Shown here piece by piece: positions 22,560 through 33,375 of a stretch of DNA of 37,174 nt. The first letter of the stretch is position 1. Each line of letters starts with the position of its first letter. The stretch covers positions 1-37,174 of the forward strand of contig JAENRP010000008.1 in assembly GCA_024741835.1 (NCBI GenBank). The letters run 5' to 3'. The translations under genes and the position numbers were made by a program. Under the pieces are notes generated by a model that saw only the letters and a program-made list of their open reading frames with translations, did not search any database and had not been told where the DNA came from. This stretch comes from Diplocarpon mali. Lineage: Eukaryota; Ascomycota; Leotiomycetes; Helotiales; Drepanopezizaceae.

Positions 22560-22820
22560 CAGTAGCTGAGGAAAGTCCTGGGACAGGGAACCCGAGGCGA
22601 CTCTGTCTGTCTAGGCACCTCTTTGAGAATGTACTCGCTCGAGACCTGGAGAGAAAAACAATTGACCAAGGTACGGGTTAGAATATTGTCTTGGAACCGG
22701 GGCGTACGGGTGCCATAGGCTGAATAGTGAATCGCAGGGAGGTCTTATACTAGTTTTCTGCTTGTACCTTATACGACTGCAGCGTTTTTCGCTCGTGCTA
22801 TATTTAGAATTTGTATAGCA
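22560..22820 (+). repeat. repeat family R2, copy 2 (least mutated)
   Basis: This shares GAGGCGACTCTGT, CAAGGTACGGGTTAGAAT and GCAGCGTTTTTCGCT with copies 1 and 3 and has the highest GC of the three. A 93-codon minus-strand frame overlaps it, but nothing supports coding. Confidence 0.65.
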
Positions 22821-23774
22821 CGTTAAATAGGGAGGAAGAACACAAACCAAATTTGGGAAAGAAAAAATTCTTCGGCAGGCAGATTGGGTCACTAGTCAGT
22901 GCATAGAAAAAAATGGTGTAAAATTTCGAGCCTCGGAAAACCCCGATCGGCCTTCAAACTCCGAGTACTCGTGCTTAGTGGAGATTGATGAGGAGTGTGT
23001 TTCCAACCCATGTTATGCTCTAAAAACAAAAAATGAGTGGTCTTGATATCGCAGAGGTAGAGAGTAGAGCCCCATAGGTATCGAAATTCTCGCTGGCGCA
23101 TAAGATAGTAGTATGGCGGTTTACAGCTTCCTTGTATATATATTCGCTCTATTTCTCAGCGGGCTGCAAATGTGGACACTTGATTCCTACCTTGGTAGCA
23201 GGTGAGCTTCTGACTGGTCAAATCCGTGTAGCGGATATGCCCACGTTTGCAGCACGCTGGGGTACAGAGGTGAGAAGGAGGTTCGAGAGGTTGGATGGAT
23301 TAAAGTCGGCACCGACGGGAACCGACCTTACTCCTTTTCTCTCTTTCTCCGCAGACACCAGGGGTCGAAAGGTACTGGTGAGTACCCCACTCGACTGCTA
23401 CGGAGGGAAGCAACTCGGAGTAGCGCATCGTATTGAAGGCATTCAATCTCCAAGGCACTTTTGCGTTATATTCACAACAGCTGATTAGCCATTGATTCAC
23501 TGAGGTGAGGTAGTTTCCACGGAATAATAAAAACGACTACACATTAAGATAACCGCAAGGCTCACTGTCCAGCGTAATTTGTAATTTCGAGGGTTGGAGA
23601 CTCGGCGTACTTTCGCTCTCCTTTTCGACTGGCTGTACTCGTATTCCCCGGCGCTGATCAATGGGTTTTGACTCGTGGTACCTGCAATAACAAAACCATA
23701 TTTCAAAGAATGAAATTGTACCCCACCATGAACCTTAAGCAGGATTTTCCAAGGCCATCCTGCTACTGAATCTA

Positions 23775-23830
23775 CTGTGGTACAGCGGTTAAGTTCTGTC
23801 CCCCGTCGATAGGGGTGGGCTAGTCATAGT
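23775..23830 (+). other. possible tRNA-like A-box remnant
   Basis: TGGTACAGCGG at about 23779-23789 resembles the polymerase III A box, and CCCCCGTCGATAGGGG could fold as a hairpin just after it. No B box follows and no cloverleaf can be formed, so this is not a tRNA gene. A SINE-like relic is the most that could be claimed. Confidence 0.2.
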
Positions 23831-23899
23831 CTAATTAAGCAACATCTATATATTGTTTCTGGAATGGGATTATACTCTATCATTATTTTCCTTTTAATA

Positions 23900-24140
23900 T
23901 ACTATATCTGGTCTAAACTATATAATATAAGCGAAAAACGCGGAGGTCGGTTTATACACAAGTGAAACCAGTTTCATAACCCCTTATACCTTTACCATTT
24001 GGCCTCTTATACTTATCAATCCTGATTCCTGAGATGAGTTGAACGTATACCTTAGGTAATAATTATTCGTTTTAAATCTAAGGAAAGACAGTTTTTAAAA
24101 GGTGTCTTGATAAGTGAATCGCCTTAGCTTCTTTACCTGA
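23900..24140 (-). repeat. repeat family R2, copy 3 (inverted, most decayed)
   Basis: On the minus strand it reads AAGGCGATTC, then ACACCTTTT, CCTAAGGTATACGTT and finally CGCGTTTTTCGCTTATA, in the order of copies 1 and 2. It is heavily AT-biased. The similarity ends near 24140 on one side and near 23900 on the other. Confidence 0.55.
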
Positions 24141-27100
24141 TGGTTAATCTCTTTAACTAATAGTAGCTATTTACTTAATTATACTCAACTTCTTACTAAT
24201 TAGCAGCAGCTCTTGATCACAACCCTTCTTATCGACTTATGTAAAATTATTAAAATGTTTCCTTTTCCTTTTCCTTCTCCTCCTCTTCCTTAAATACTAT
24301 AACCCGCCATTTTCTCTATCTTTTATTAAGCTTTTCCTTTAATCGTAGGTATATATTTGAACAATCCTAGAGTACATAAGTGGAGTTCGAAAGTAGAGGG
24401 TATTTGGAATTAAGGTCATATAGTAAATAGAAAAACTTTTCATTCCAACGCTTCAAAAGTTTTAGCTTTATTCGACTTCAGGTTTGATTGTTTCGTAATC
24501 GAAAGAAGTCCATCATAGCTCTGCAGACTCTTAAATAGTCTGCAGGCTCGTAGAAGTCTCCGCGTACAGGTGTTACTTCGTGGTCTCACTATACTCTATC
24601 ATATTATGGTCAAACATTCAGGAAATTTAGACATAGCCTTATAGGGCTATTTGGCAGTATGCGAAAGCATTATCAGGGTAGTAGCATAGCTGAAGTGTGA
24701 TTTATTGAATTATGAGAGAGATATATGTATATGTATATCAATTTCAGACCAGACTGATTCTTTAGCAAATATGATGCCCCTGCAAAAGCCAGGGACAACA
24801 CTTCACCGCTGGACGCATCGCAGGCCTCCTTATAAGACCGACTAGTCGGTGGAATGCTACGTCACAGCCCAATTATCTAAAAGCTCCTTCATCGATACGA
24901 AGCCGTCCGTACCCAGCCGTCTGTGCCGATCGGTTCTCGGCTTAACGTCCGCCCTTTTTTTCTTTCTTCCTTTTCTTCCCCTCGGCCAGTGGATCCAGAC
25001 ACCTACTTAGAACCTGAGTATTCTCGCTAACCAGGGAAGTATCCGAGTGCTTTAGGCCCGAACGCATGGCAAGCGGGTGACACTTTTATACACACACGCG
25101 TATATGTGTACATATATCTTTTATCCTTGATTTAGGGGACCGTTGAATCACCACTCACTAGACAGGGTGCAGCCATGCGGCTTGTAGAGCTTATTTGTAC
25201 CTGAGATTACCATGGAGCGTATAGAATGGTTGTCTTGACCCCTGCGTACAGGATCTATACCTAAGCTTCATGCACTATTTTAGATTTATCGTGAATTCGG
25301 AGTTCAAACAGAGGGCTTCATACGCGGTCGTTCAGCTTATGGTATTTGAACTTTGACCAGTCCCTCCTTCTTTCGCCAATACCGGTAGTCAGTAATGCTA
25401 ATGACCGGCTGGGGCATTTTAAAATTTACCGTTCGCGAAGAAGAAATCGAGATAGGGGGTGCATGATTTTCATGCCAATGAGTTGGCCTGCCGCTTTAAA
25501 TAGCCGCACTATTGCGTTGATAAGGGCCGTCATGCGTTCCCCCACTCGCCCCCCACACGCCCCCACCCCCCGCGTATACCATGATGAAACGCCTCAATAC
25601 AGACTAGCGTATCGGAGCCGAGTTCTTTGCTGATTTGTTTACTACGGTCGTACAGCGGTGATCTTTTCCCCCGTGTTAACACATTGACCTGGGGATTGTG
25701 ACTTGGGGAATCTTGCAGTTCTTGATAACGGATTCTTTTCAAAATCATGTGTATTGCGTCATGACGAATCCCACCCTACCGGCCATGGATTTCGCATTGT
25801 TCTCCGTTCTACATAGTAGTTGGTTTCGCAAGGGGAAAGGGTTGGTAAGGGGAAAAAGCTACCGGCCGTACAACGGCAAGTAGTATGAGGTCGAGGTTTA
25901 CTTTACAATGGCTGCTCCAACAATCAATTGAACTTCGACCGTTGCAATATCCGAATTCCCGACATGTCGCCGACTAGCTGGCTTGGGGGGGCATCGTCGT
26001 AGGCCAATTAAACACCACACCATACCAAATGAAAGTATATTTAGTCAGGCAAGCCTGCCAAGGGGCCCACCTTTGCACACACGCAAACGTGGTGTCTGCT
26101 GGGCCGGCAACGAAGTCGATTGCCACTGCTTTTCCTCGTATCCCTATTCCTCCTCCTCTGCCTCTTCGCATGCGGAGGAATTTCGAAAGCTTGTCGGCGA
26201 GGCCGTCGGCTGGGCGGAACACGACCAAGATGGCGGAGCGTGAGGAGACGAAGTACGTATCATCACCAGGTAAGGCCAGTAGGGACGTCGAAGTAATTAA
26301 GATCTGCCCGAGATATGAGAGTCTCTCGCTGCACGGAGAGGCAGCGTGCAGCTGGGCAGGGTGGAGCCGTAAAGCAAAGAGCCCACGGGCCAGAGGTTAT
26401 CAGGCGCGCTGACTCTAGACGATAAGCTTCCCGTATTTCGTAGAATGGTTTAGCCAGGGCCCCCAGTCAGGTTGGCATCTCTCTGTGCTAGCCGCGGTGG
26501 CGGAGCTGATGCATTTAGCCTTAACCCGATTAACCGCCCGTCGTAACGTGATATAAGCAAAAGCCAAGAGGTAGATACGAAGATTCATGGTACTTACACT
26601 TCATACAGTGGTGTACCTGACAAGTCCCTGGCTGAACATGGCACGACTAGTTGGCAGCAGCAGCAGCAGGATACTGCGTACTCGTAGGGAGGGTTCGTGC
26701 CAGCCGAGGGATCGGGCTTTGTGGCTCTGATATTCGAGGCGCGACACAATCCCGCGTCGCTACCACTCACTGACGAGTACGAGCCGAGGATGAAGTGTGA
26801 ATTGCTCTTCTCGGACCAAAGTCATTTCTCTACTCGTGCTCGTGGGGGTGTGGACCTGGCAAGCCAGAGTTCAGTTATCGACCGTGTCATGCGAGCGATT
26901 CAAGGGGAGAAGAGGCTCGAGCGGAGGATGAGCAGCGAGCTCTCCAGCGTACTGTGCACTTCCAAGCATGTAGGTGAGGTTTATATTTCTACGCCGAACG
27001 CAACCATTCCTACCTACCGAGGCACGTAGGTGTAGCTACTCCAGGTCATTGCCGTGACACTCAAAGCTCGAGTGCGTCGTGGGCAGCGGAAGCGATGGCG

Positions 27101-28083
27101 GCAACCGAGAAAGACGCCTGCACGAATGCCAAACAGAAGAGCGATTGCTCGACTATGATTATGATAGGCGCGAGATTAGTAATGCCCTCCACTTCCAGGA
27201 TGGTTGAGCTTCTCCGTCCTTTTATGCAGATTACGGTTACGCGGACTTCTGATATCCCTGAGCTGGTGTTGCTCCGCCCGCCCACATCTACGTCCGAGCC
27301 CACTCTAGTTATACTCTGTTTACTTTGCCACTGAGCTCAAGGACTCGGCTGCCGAGTCCCTCTCGCTAAGAGCTATTGCTCCTCTATCACGAACAAAGCG
27401 ATCGGGAATGAGAAGAAAAAAGATGAAGATAGGAGACCCTACCCCTCTGGCCCTCGGGCGGGAAATGGCAACGAACATGGATGAGAAGAGACGCCTGGGG
27501 GGATGAGGAGCTGGCCAGGGAGCTGTGGGCATGGAGGGCGAGGGCGACACGGAAGTTGCGGGGTACTGACTGAATCTGAGGCGACTGTACGGTCCGGGGT
27601 TGGGATATTCGACCCTCTCGACTCGCCCAACTTGCTCGCGCTGGGAACGGCGACGGCAACAGCTGCGTGCGAGGCGAGAGCTCGAGATTATGTAGGGAGG
27701 CGATTGGTAGGAGGGGCCGGCCCCCTTGCTATATCTTCGGTACGACTGTCTGCGCTGCCCTCATACATGTCCTATGGTAGGTAGAGCACGATCACTCGCA
27801 CGCTAGAAAAGGTACAAGGACTGGTTCCCCCCCTTTCTTTTATTTTTCAGCGGACTGCACATGCGGGCATATCCATTACACGGATATTCGGCCAACCAGA
27901 AACTTACCCACCCCTGCGGGACTGAAGGTGCACATTTGCAGCCCGCGGAAAAGAAGAAGAATAAAGGGGAGGGGGGGAGAAGAGGAAAGAGAGTTTTGAG
28001 CTATTAGGGTACCAGTAAATCTGGGTTGGATCTGGCTTGGTCCGCCCCGTATCAGGGGGAGTGAGAGGTTGAAACCATTATTA
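24141..28083. other. AT-rich to mixed intergenic region, no gene recognised
   Basis: AT-rich DNA continues to about 25.9 kb and then GC content rises. Open frames are short to medium (up to about 127 codons near 26029-26412) and none shows a family, a start context plus splice chain, or a conserved motif. A CAG trinucleotide run lies at about 26653-26668. A C-rich quadruplex/i-motif lies at 25539-25571. Genes with unfamiliar products could be missed between 26 and 28 kb. Confidence 0.45.
25539..25571 (-). other. G-quadruplex motif on the minus strand (i-motif on plus)
   Basis: Four C runs of five to six (25539-25543, 25549-25554, 25560-25564, 25566-25571) are separated by 5, 5 and 1 bases. 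It stands out in an otherwise AT-rich stretch. No gene start is recognised beside it. Confidence 0.55.
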
Positions 28084-28581
28084 CTTCGTACCATGGGTAA
28101 ATAATGTACAATTCTAGGCCGTGCACACTAGATACTTGGCAATGCTGCTTTTACAATTTCCTTAATATTTTGTATGGCCTCCTCCTGCTGCGATCATAGC
28201 TTTACATCTCTCTGGCATTTCCCTAATTAATTCTCTAATCCTTTCAATTGTTATCGATTCCTACGCTTCTTTTACAGCTTCATATAGTCTCTTATAGGAT
28301 CGATGAACCTCTGGATATTTACCCTTAATATAATCTCCGGCATCAAAATAAAGAGTCTGACAGCGTACTCGTTCGTCACGAGAGGTCTGTTTTATGGGTG
28401 TCTTTGGAGTCGGTATACTAAATGAAGAATCCATATTAAAAGCGTTGATTTTCAATGCAAAAAGCGGCGAATCGTTATAGATAAATCATTGGCTATACCC
28501 CCTGTATATGAGCCCTGTTAATGGAAACCGGTAGAATTACGCACAGACAGCACTTGTACATTATTTCGGGCATGTACCAAG
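28084..28581 (-). mobile_element. internally deleted Tc1-like derivative (498 bp)
   Basis: The termini are CTTCGTACCATGGG on the left and CATGTACCAAG on the right, flanked by TA at 28082-28083 and 28582-28583. Both ends match the full element at 18787-20067 closely. The middle is missing: 783 bp, exactly 261 codons, so the N-terminal block (MDSSFSIPTPK to YFDAG) runs in frame into DYIKGKYPEVHRSYK near the C-terminus, up to a TAG where Trp is expected. The structure resembles a young MITE. It ends 580 bp before the start codon of the KRE6-like gene. Confidence 0.9.
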
Positions 28582-29161
28582 TACAATAACAATGATGGTG
28601 AAGATCGAAATTCGAGCTAGAGCCAGGACCAGGACCAGGACCAGGACCAGGACCAATATACGCCTGCCCACCAGGGTCTTGGCTCCATCGTGATCCATCA
28701 CAACCGAGGGAGGGAGGTAGCTGTGTGCGTTAATAGAATTTTTACCAGCGCCGTACGCCTGGCCAGTCCTTGCCAGCGTAGAAATCCTCATTTTCCTCCT
28801 CCGCGGCTCGACTCCCTTCCACTTTACTCTACCATACCCCACTCGCCTCGTCTCTCCTCAACTTCCCTCCTTTCTCCTCGACAAAGACCCAAAACATCTC
28901 TCCTTCTCTCACGAAAACTGCCGCCTAGACTTCTGCATCTTGGGCACGCTCGTTCCCGGCCCGGCGGAATCACGTAACTCACGCTCGCTCGCATCTTCGT
29001 TCCCCGTCCATTGCGCTCTCGATAGCCAGCGAGCTCGATCCCTCCCCCTCCCTGGGTCGGACGACGCATGTTGGGAGCTGCCGCCCTCCAACAAGCGAAC
29101 GGCCGAGGCCATACGGTTGGCTCGTTCACACGACTGGTGGTGCTTCTCGTGTTGCTCCGTC
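28582..29161 (+). promoter_or_regulatory. presumed promoter/leader of the KRE6-like gene
   Basis: These 580 bp contain a CCAGGA hexamer repeat (28622-28656), then pyrimidine-rich tracts (28790-28920) typical of fungal promoters near the transcription start. The Tc1-like derivative borders it on the left. The open frame of the gene extends upstream of the chosen ATG to about 28940 without another in-frame ATG. Confidence 0.5.
28622..28656. repeat. CCAGGA hexanucleotide microsatellite
   Basis: Five to six units of CCAGGA, the reverse complement of the repeat at 336-371. It lies between the Tc1-like derivative and the KRE6-like gene. Confidence 0.85.
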
Positions 29162-31512
29162 ATGTCTTCTACCACGGACCTACTTGAAATCCCGCCGTCA
29201 CCTGTTCACGCTCGGGAGAGGGGCGCAGGAGAAGATGGCCAGCAAGCCGGGAGGACAGGATCCAGCTTAGGCGCCGACAGGTATGCCGCCGACATGCGCC
29301 TCAGGGCCACGGAGCCCCCTCTGCCCCGTGACGACGTCCACGAGTCGTCCCGAGACAGCTCGAGCACGAACGAGTCCGATGCAGCATCGCCAGACCCGAA
29401 CAAGAGGTCGTCTTGGGCCCCGGTCGTCTCGTCGCCGCTGAATCCGTCGGCCTCGTACCAGTCATTCGGGGCGACGGTGGAGACGAGCCTCCCGCTGCCG
29501 CGGCCGCTGGCATCCCCGGCCCCGCCATGGAGCACGAGACCCAGCACCCCGAGACTCATATCGGACCTGGGCCAGGACTACACACGATATCCCTCGACCA
29601 CGAGTCTCCTCGGTACCAGCAGGGACAGTCGGATCGGCAGCAGCCATGGCAGCAGTGTCGGGAGCCGGGCGGCGAGCCGAGAAGGGGTCCGAGAATCGGG
29701 AGCAGCCGCCGGCGCGGCCGGGGCTGCTCTTCTGTCATCCACCTTGAAGAGTCCGTTCAGTGAGTCCGAGTCGGATCTGCACCGATGGGGATTTCCCGAC
29801 GATCGCCTGGGAGAGGACAGCCCCTTCTTCCCGGGCGAGAAGGGCTTCATCATGTGGCCCGAGGAAATCGAGGACGACGACCGGTGGCACAACCCCGCAG
29901 ACGACGATGAGATCACCTTCAAGCCGAAGCTCAGCGACTACAGCGACCGGCGGACCATCGTCTCGACCATTGGAGGGATCTGCCTCCTGCTGGGCCTGCT
30001 GTGCGTGTTCATCGTCTTGCCCGTCCTGACCTTCTCCACCAACATCTTCGACGGAGCGAAGGATGAACGACCCGACGCGTGGGCGTACGTCAACGATGTC
30101 GAGTACGAACTCTTGCAGAACGTCCGCCACGGTTTGATCGACCCAGACACTCCGGCCAGCGCCAAGACGAGGCAGAGTACCTTTGATGATTCCATCCTCC
30201 AGCTGGTATTCAGCGACGAGTTCAACCAACCGAACCGGACCTTCTACCCGGGTGACGACCCCTACTGGACTGGCCCCGATTTCTGGTACGGAGCGACCCA
30301 GGACATCGCCTGGTACGACCCGGATGCCATCACCACTGATGGCGGCACGGTGCAATTCCGGATGGACAAGTTCCCCAACCACGGGGTCGAGTACCGGAGC
30401 GGCATGCTCAACTCGTGGAATCAGCTCTGCTTCAAGGGCGGAGTCATGGAAGTCTCTGCCTCTCTGGCTGGTCCGGCCGGGGTGCCCGGGTTATGGTTCG
30501 TGAGGCCCCTCCCTCCCCTCTCCCTCTGAACACGGTCGAAAGCGTGGCAGCTGAGATCTCCGCTTCGATCATCAACGTGAGAGAGCCCCATGTGCTAACC
30601 GGCTGATCAGGCCTGGGATCTGGACGATGGGCAACCTGGGGCGCCCGGGATACCTGGCCACCACTGAAGGGGTCTGGCCATACACCTACGACGACTGTGA
30701 CGCCGGCATCACCCCCAACCAGTCCATGTCGGACGGACACTCCTATCTCCCCGGCCAGAAACTCAACTCCTGCACCTGCGAGGGCGAGGATCACCCGTCG
30801 CCCGGCAAAGGTCGGGGAGCGCCTGAGATCGACTTGATCGAGGGGACGGTCGACTACAACAACAAAATCGGGGTCATCACGCAGAGTTACCAGATCGCGC
30901 CGTTCGACGTCTGGTACCGCCCCAACTACGACTTCACCGCGATCCCCAACTACAACGTCACGGTCCCCAACACCTACTGCGGCGGCCCCCGCCAGCAGGC
31001 CGTCTCGTGCGCCTCCCTGCTGAACAACGACTGGTATGCCGGCAACGCATACCAGAAATACGCCATCGAGTACATCCCGGGCGCGTCCGAGGGCAAGATC
31101 GCCTGGTTCGTCGGCGACGACCCCACCTTCATCATGGACGGTCGCGCGATCGGACCCAACGGCAATGTCAAGCAGCGGCTGGTGTCTGAGGAGCCTCTCT
31201 CCATCATCCTGAACCTGGGCATCAGCAACAGCTGGGTGTGGATCGACCATGACAACCTGAAATTTCCGACGACCATGCACATCGACTACGTGCGGATCTA
31301 CCAGAAGAAGGGGCAGGAGAGCGTGACGTGTGATCCGGAGGGCTTTGAGACGACCGAGTACATCGCGAAGCATCCGAAGGCGTACAACAACCCCAACATG
31401 ACGGTACGTTTCTCATTATGCCCCTTGGCCCTCTGGAGGCGGAACTGACGTGCGACAGACATGGGACGCTACGGGTTATAAATGGCCGAATCACGAACTT
31501 CATGGATGCTGA
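29162..31512 (+). CDS. KRE6: SKN1/KRE6-family beta-glucan synthesis protein
   Basis: Three exons (29162-30495, 30611-31403, 31459-31512) give 726 residues, at the upper end for the family. Residues 1 to about 262 are a Ser/Pro-rich cytosolic tail with GEKGFIMWPEE. One membrane segment (about 266-290, IVSTIGGICLLLGLL) makes it a type II protein. The lumenal part has the GH16-like fold: LVFSDEFN, PGIWTMGNLGRPGY, and PEIDLIEG near 517, whose Glu-x-Asp-x-x-Glu residues correspond to the glycosidase active site. The spliced end TWDATGYKWP...HGC is the usual C-terminus. Yeast Kre6 and Skn1 act in the secretory pathway or at the plasma membrane in making cell-wall beta-1,6-glucan; the exact reaction is unsettled. 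KRE6 and SKN1 cannot be told apart here. Start 29162 is the first ATG in frame. Confidence 0.93.
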
Positions 31513-32539
31513 ACAGTCATTATCTCTCTCTTTATCTCTCTCTCACTCTCTCTCACTCTCTCTCTCTCATTGATTTAAAAAAAGCCGGTGGGCAGTTCTG
31601 AGCGGCGGTCATCTGACGCGCCGTGCCATGGTCGCGGAGATGTAGAATATTTTCGGGGAAGTAATCGCACGATCGGGAGGCGTCCAGGGAAGCATCGTTT
31701 ATGGCCCGAGAGAGGCACGGCACTTTGTGTAGCTGAGGCGTTTCGATTGACGGTTGATCGGGTCTTGGGAGTTCTGTAGATATACACGGTGCATTGCCGG
31801 CGCAGCGACCTTGCGTGCTAATCGATGTTTATATATATATATATATCCATGTATGTTTGTATGTATGTTTGTATGTATGTACGTATGACAAATGAAGCCG
31901 TCAGACGCACGTGATCCACGAACGACCGGAGTGTCGGCTCGCCGGGACGATGTGCCGCCCCGGACTGTCCGGCCGGCGTACCATGATCCGACGCTTCGGC
32001 CCGAGCTCCTACCAGACGCCGGGAGACGGCCCACGCCTGACCGGCCCGCGGGCCGCAGGCGCGCGCGCACATGTTCACGCACACGGGGCGGATCGGCTCT
32101 GGGTGGGCGGCGCGCTCTGGCCCGGGGAGACAGCGCCTCGCACCCGCGCCGGAGCAGGTCCTCGTCGGCGTCGGCGGCAGCAGCACGCACACCCAGGGGG
32201 GTTCGCTCGTCGGAGGCGTCCCCGCGTCGGCTGGTCGGCAGGTGTGCGGGGTCCCGGTGGCGGTTGGTGAGTGAGCTGGCTGGCTCGCGCGCGAGGCTAC
32301 GGTCCGAGGAGAGGCGGCGTGCCGAGGATGTCACACCTGGTTCTCTGGGACATGAGTCTGGTGAGATGTGTGTGTGTATACGTGACATATATATATTTAT
32401 ATATATTTATATATATTTATATATATATATATATTTCTATATGCTCACGTATATACACATGTATATACGTACATAGGTACAAAGGTACAAAGGTACATGT
32501 TGATGTATTTATATATGCATATACATATACATATACACA
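31513..32539. other. intergenic: CT microsatellite, GC-rich island, TA repeats
   Basis: A (TC)n tract follows the KRE6-like stop (31521-31571). A GTATGTTT-type and TA repeat (31826-31890) comes next, then a very GC-rich island (about 31890-32370) open in several frames on both strands, then a TATATATT repeat (32383-32450) and a TACATA-rich stretch. The longest frame in the island, about 229 codons on the minus strand, is Arg/Ser/Pro-rich with no recognised family. I do not call a gene. Confidence 0.5.
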
Positions 32540-32990
32540 CTTGGTACTATGGGTAAATATTCCACAACTCTAGGCCGTGCACTCTAGATACTTGGCAATG
32601 CCGCTTTCATTTTCTACCCTAGTATTCTGTGTACGCTCCTCTAGCCTCTCAAATGGTATGGAGGTGTGAGACGAGTCGAAAGTGCGGATTGAACCTGGTC
32701 TCGAGTGAGATGTAGTTAAAGGGCAATCTCGTCTGGAGTAAAACCAGCGTCAAAATTAAGCGCATGACAGCGTGACCGTTTGTCGTAAGAAGTGTATCGT
32801 TTGAGAGTCTCTAGCGCAGGTATGTTGAATGTGGATTCTATGATTAAAGCTTCGATTTTCAGTTGGAAAAGCGGCGAATTGACATCGTTATATCATTGGT
32901 AGGACCCCTTGTCTCAAATCCCGGCTAGTAGGAACCTTTCGAACTACGTTCAGATTACCTTTGTGGAAATTCACCACCCATGATCTCACG
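32540..32990 (-). mobile_element. diverged, internally deleted Tc1-like derivative
   Basis: The left end CTTGGTACTATGGGTAAAT and the following GGCCGTGCAC and ATACTTGGCAATGC match the ends of the other two elements. The right end is eroded (similarity to ACCCAT near 32976-32982). On the minus strand it retains a transposase N-terminus (STFNIP, RSRCHALNFDAGF, PDEIAL, LSTRLTP) diverged from the 18.8-kb copy. The initiator ATG reads ATA and a CAA reads TAA. The frame then jumps to the last bases of the gene. It belongs to a related but distinct subfamily and lies 385 bp before the TOK1 start. Confidence 0.75.
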
Positions 32991-33375
32991 CTGACCGACT
33001 GCATCACTCCGCCCGTCTCTCTCGGACCGTGAACCGAGCAACATGCGTCCCACCTACCCACGTCGCCATCTACATCTACAACATCGCCAACATCTTCCCT
33101 GGCCGTCCCCGCCCAGGACTGCGCTCATCTGGGCAGGGAATGCAAGTAGATTGCTTGTTCATGCGAATCGGCCGCACTCGGAAACTCTGCTCTCTTGGCA
33201 CCTAACATCTTCCAGCTCGCCCCCGGCCCGTCCAGACTGCACGGGTTGCGAGCCCATCAAGTCTCCCAACGGTGCAGATGTGCCTCGTGCCCTCCCCTCG
33301 GAACTAATCTCTCTCTCTTGGACGAAGCGCCCTCCCACGAGGTCTCCTGTCATGAGAGCGCATTAACCAACGACC
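32991..33375 (+). promoter_or_regulatory. presumed promoter/leader of TOK1
   Basis: These 385 bp lie between the Tc1-like relic and the TOK1 start codon. They contain CT-rich stretches (33010-33030, 33308-33322) and no clear TATA box. The start context CCAACGACCATGGC fits the fungal consensus well. Confidence 0.5.

Noticed and set aside
23132..23488. 118-codon plus-strand frame in the AT-rich region
   Set aside because: No recognised motif, a start inside a TA-rich stretch and repeats on both sides. A small resemblance to 27850-27890 (CAGCGG-CTGCA-ATG) is too short to mean homology.
30444..31373. 309-codon minus-strand frame opposite the KRE6-like gene
   Set aside because: Antisense shadow of the coding exon and its intron, without recognised motifs.
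31699..32388. 229-codon minus-strand frame, Arg/Ser/Pro-rich
   Set aside because: It lies in a GC island open on both strands, with no family, no splice pattern and a start inside a TA repeat border.
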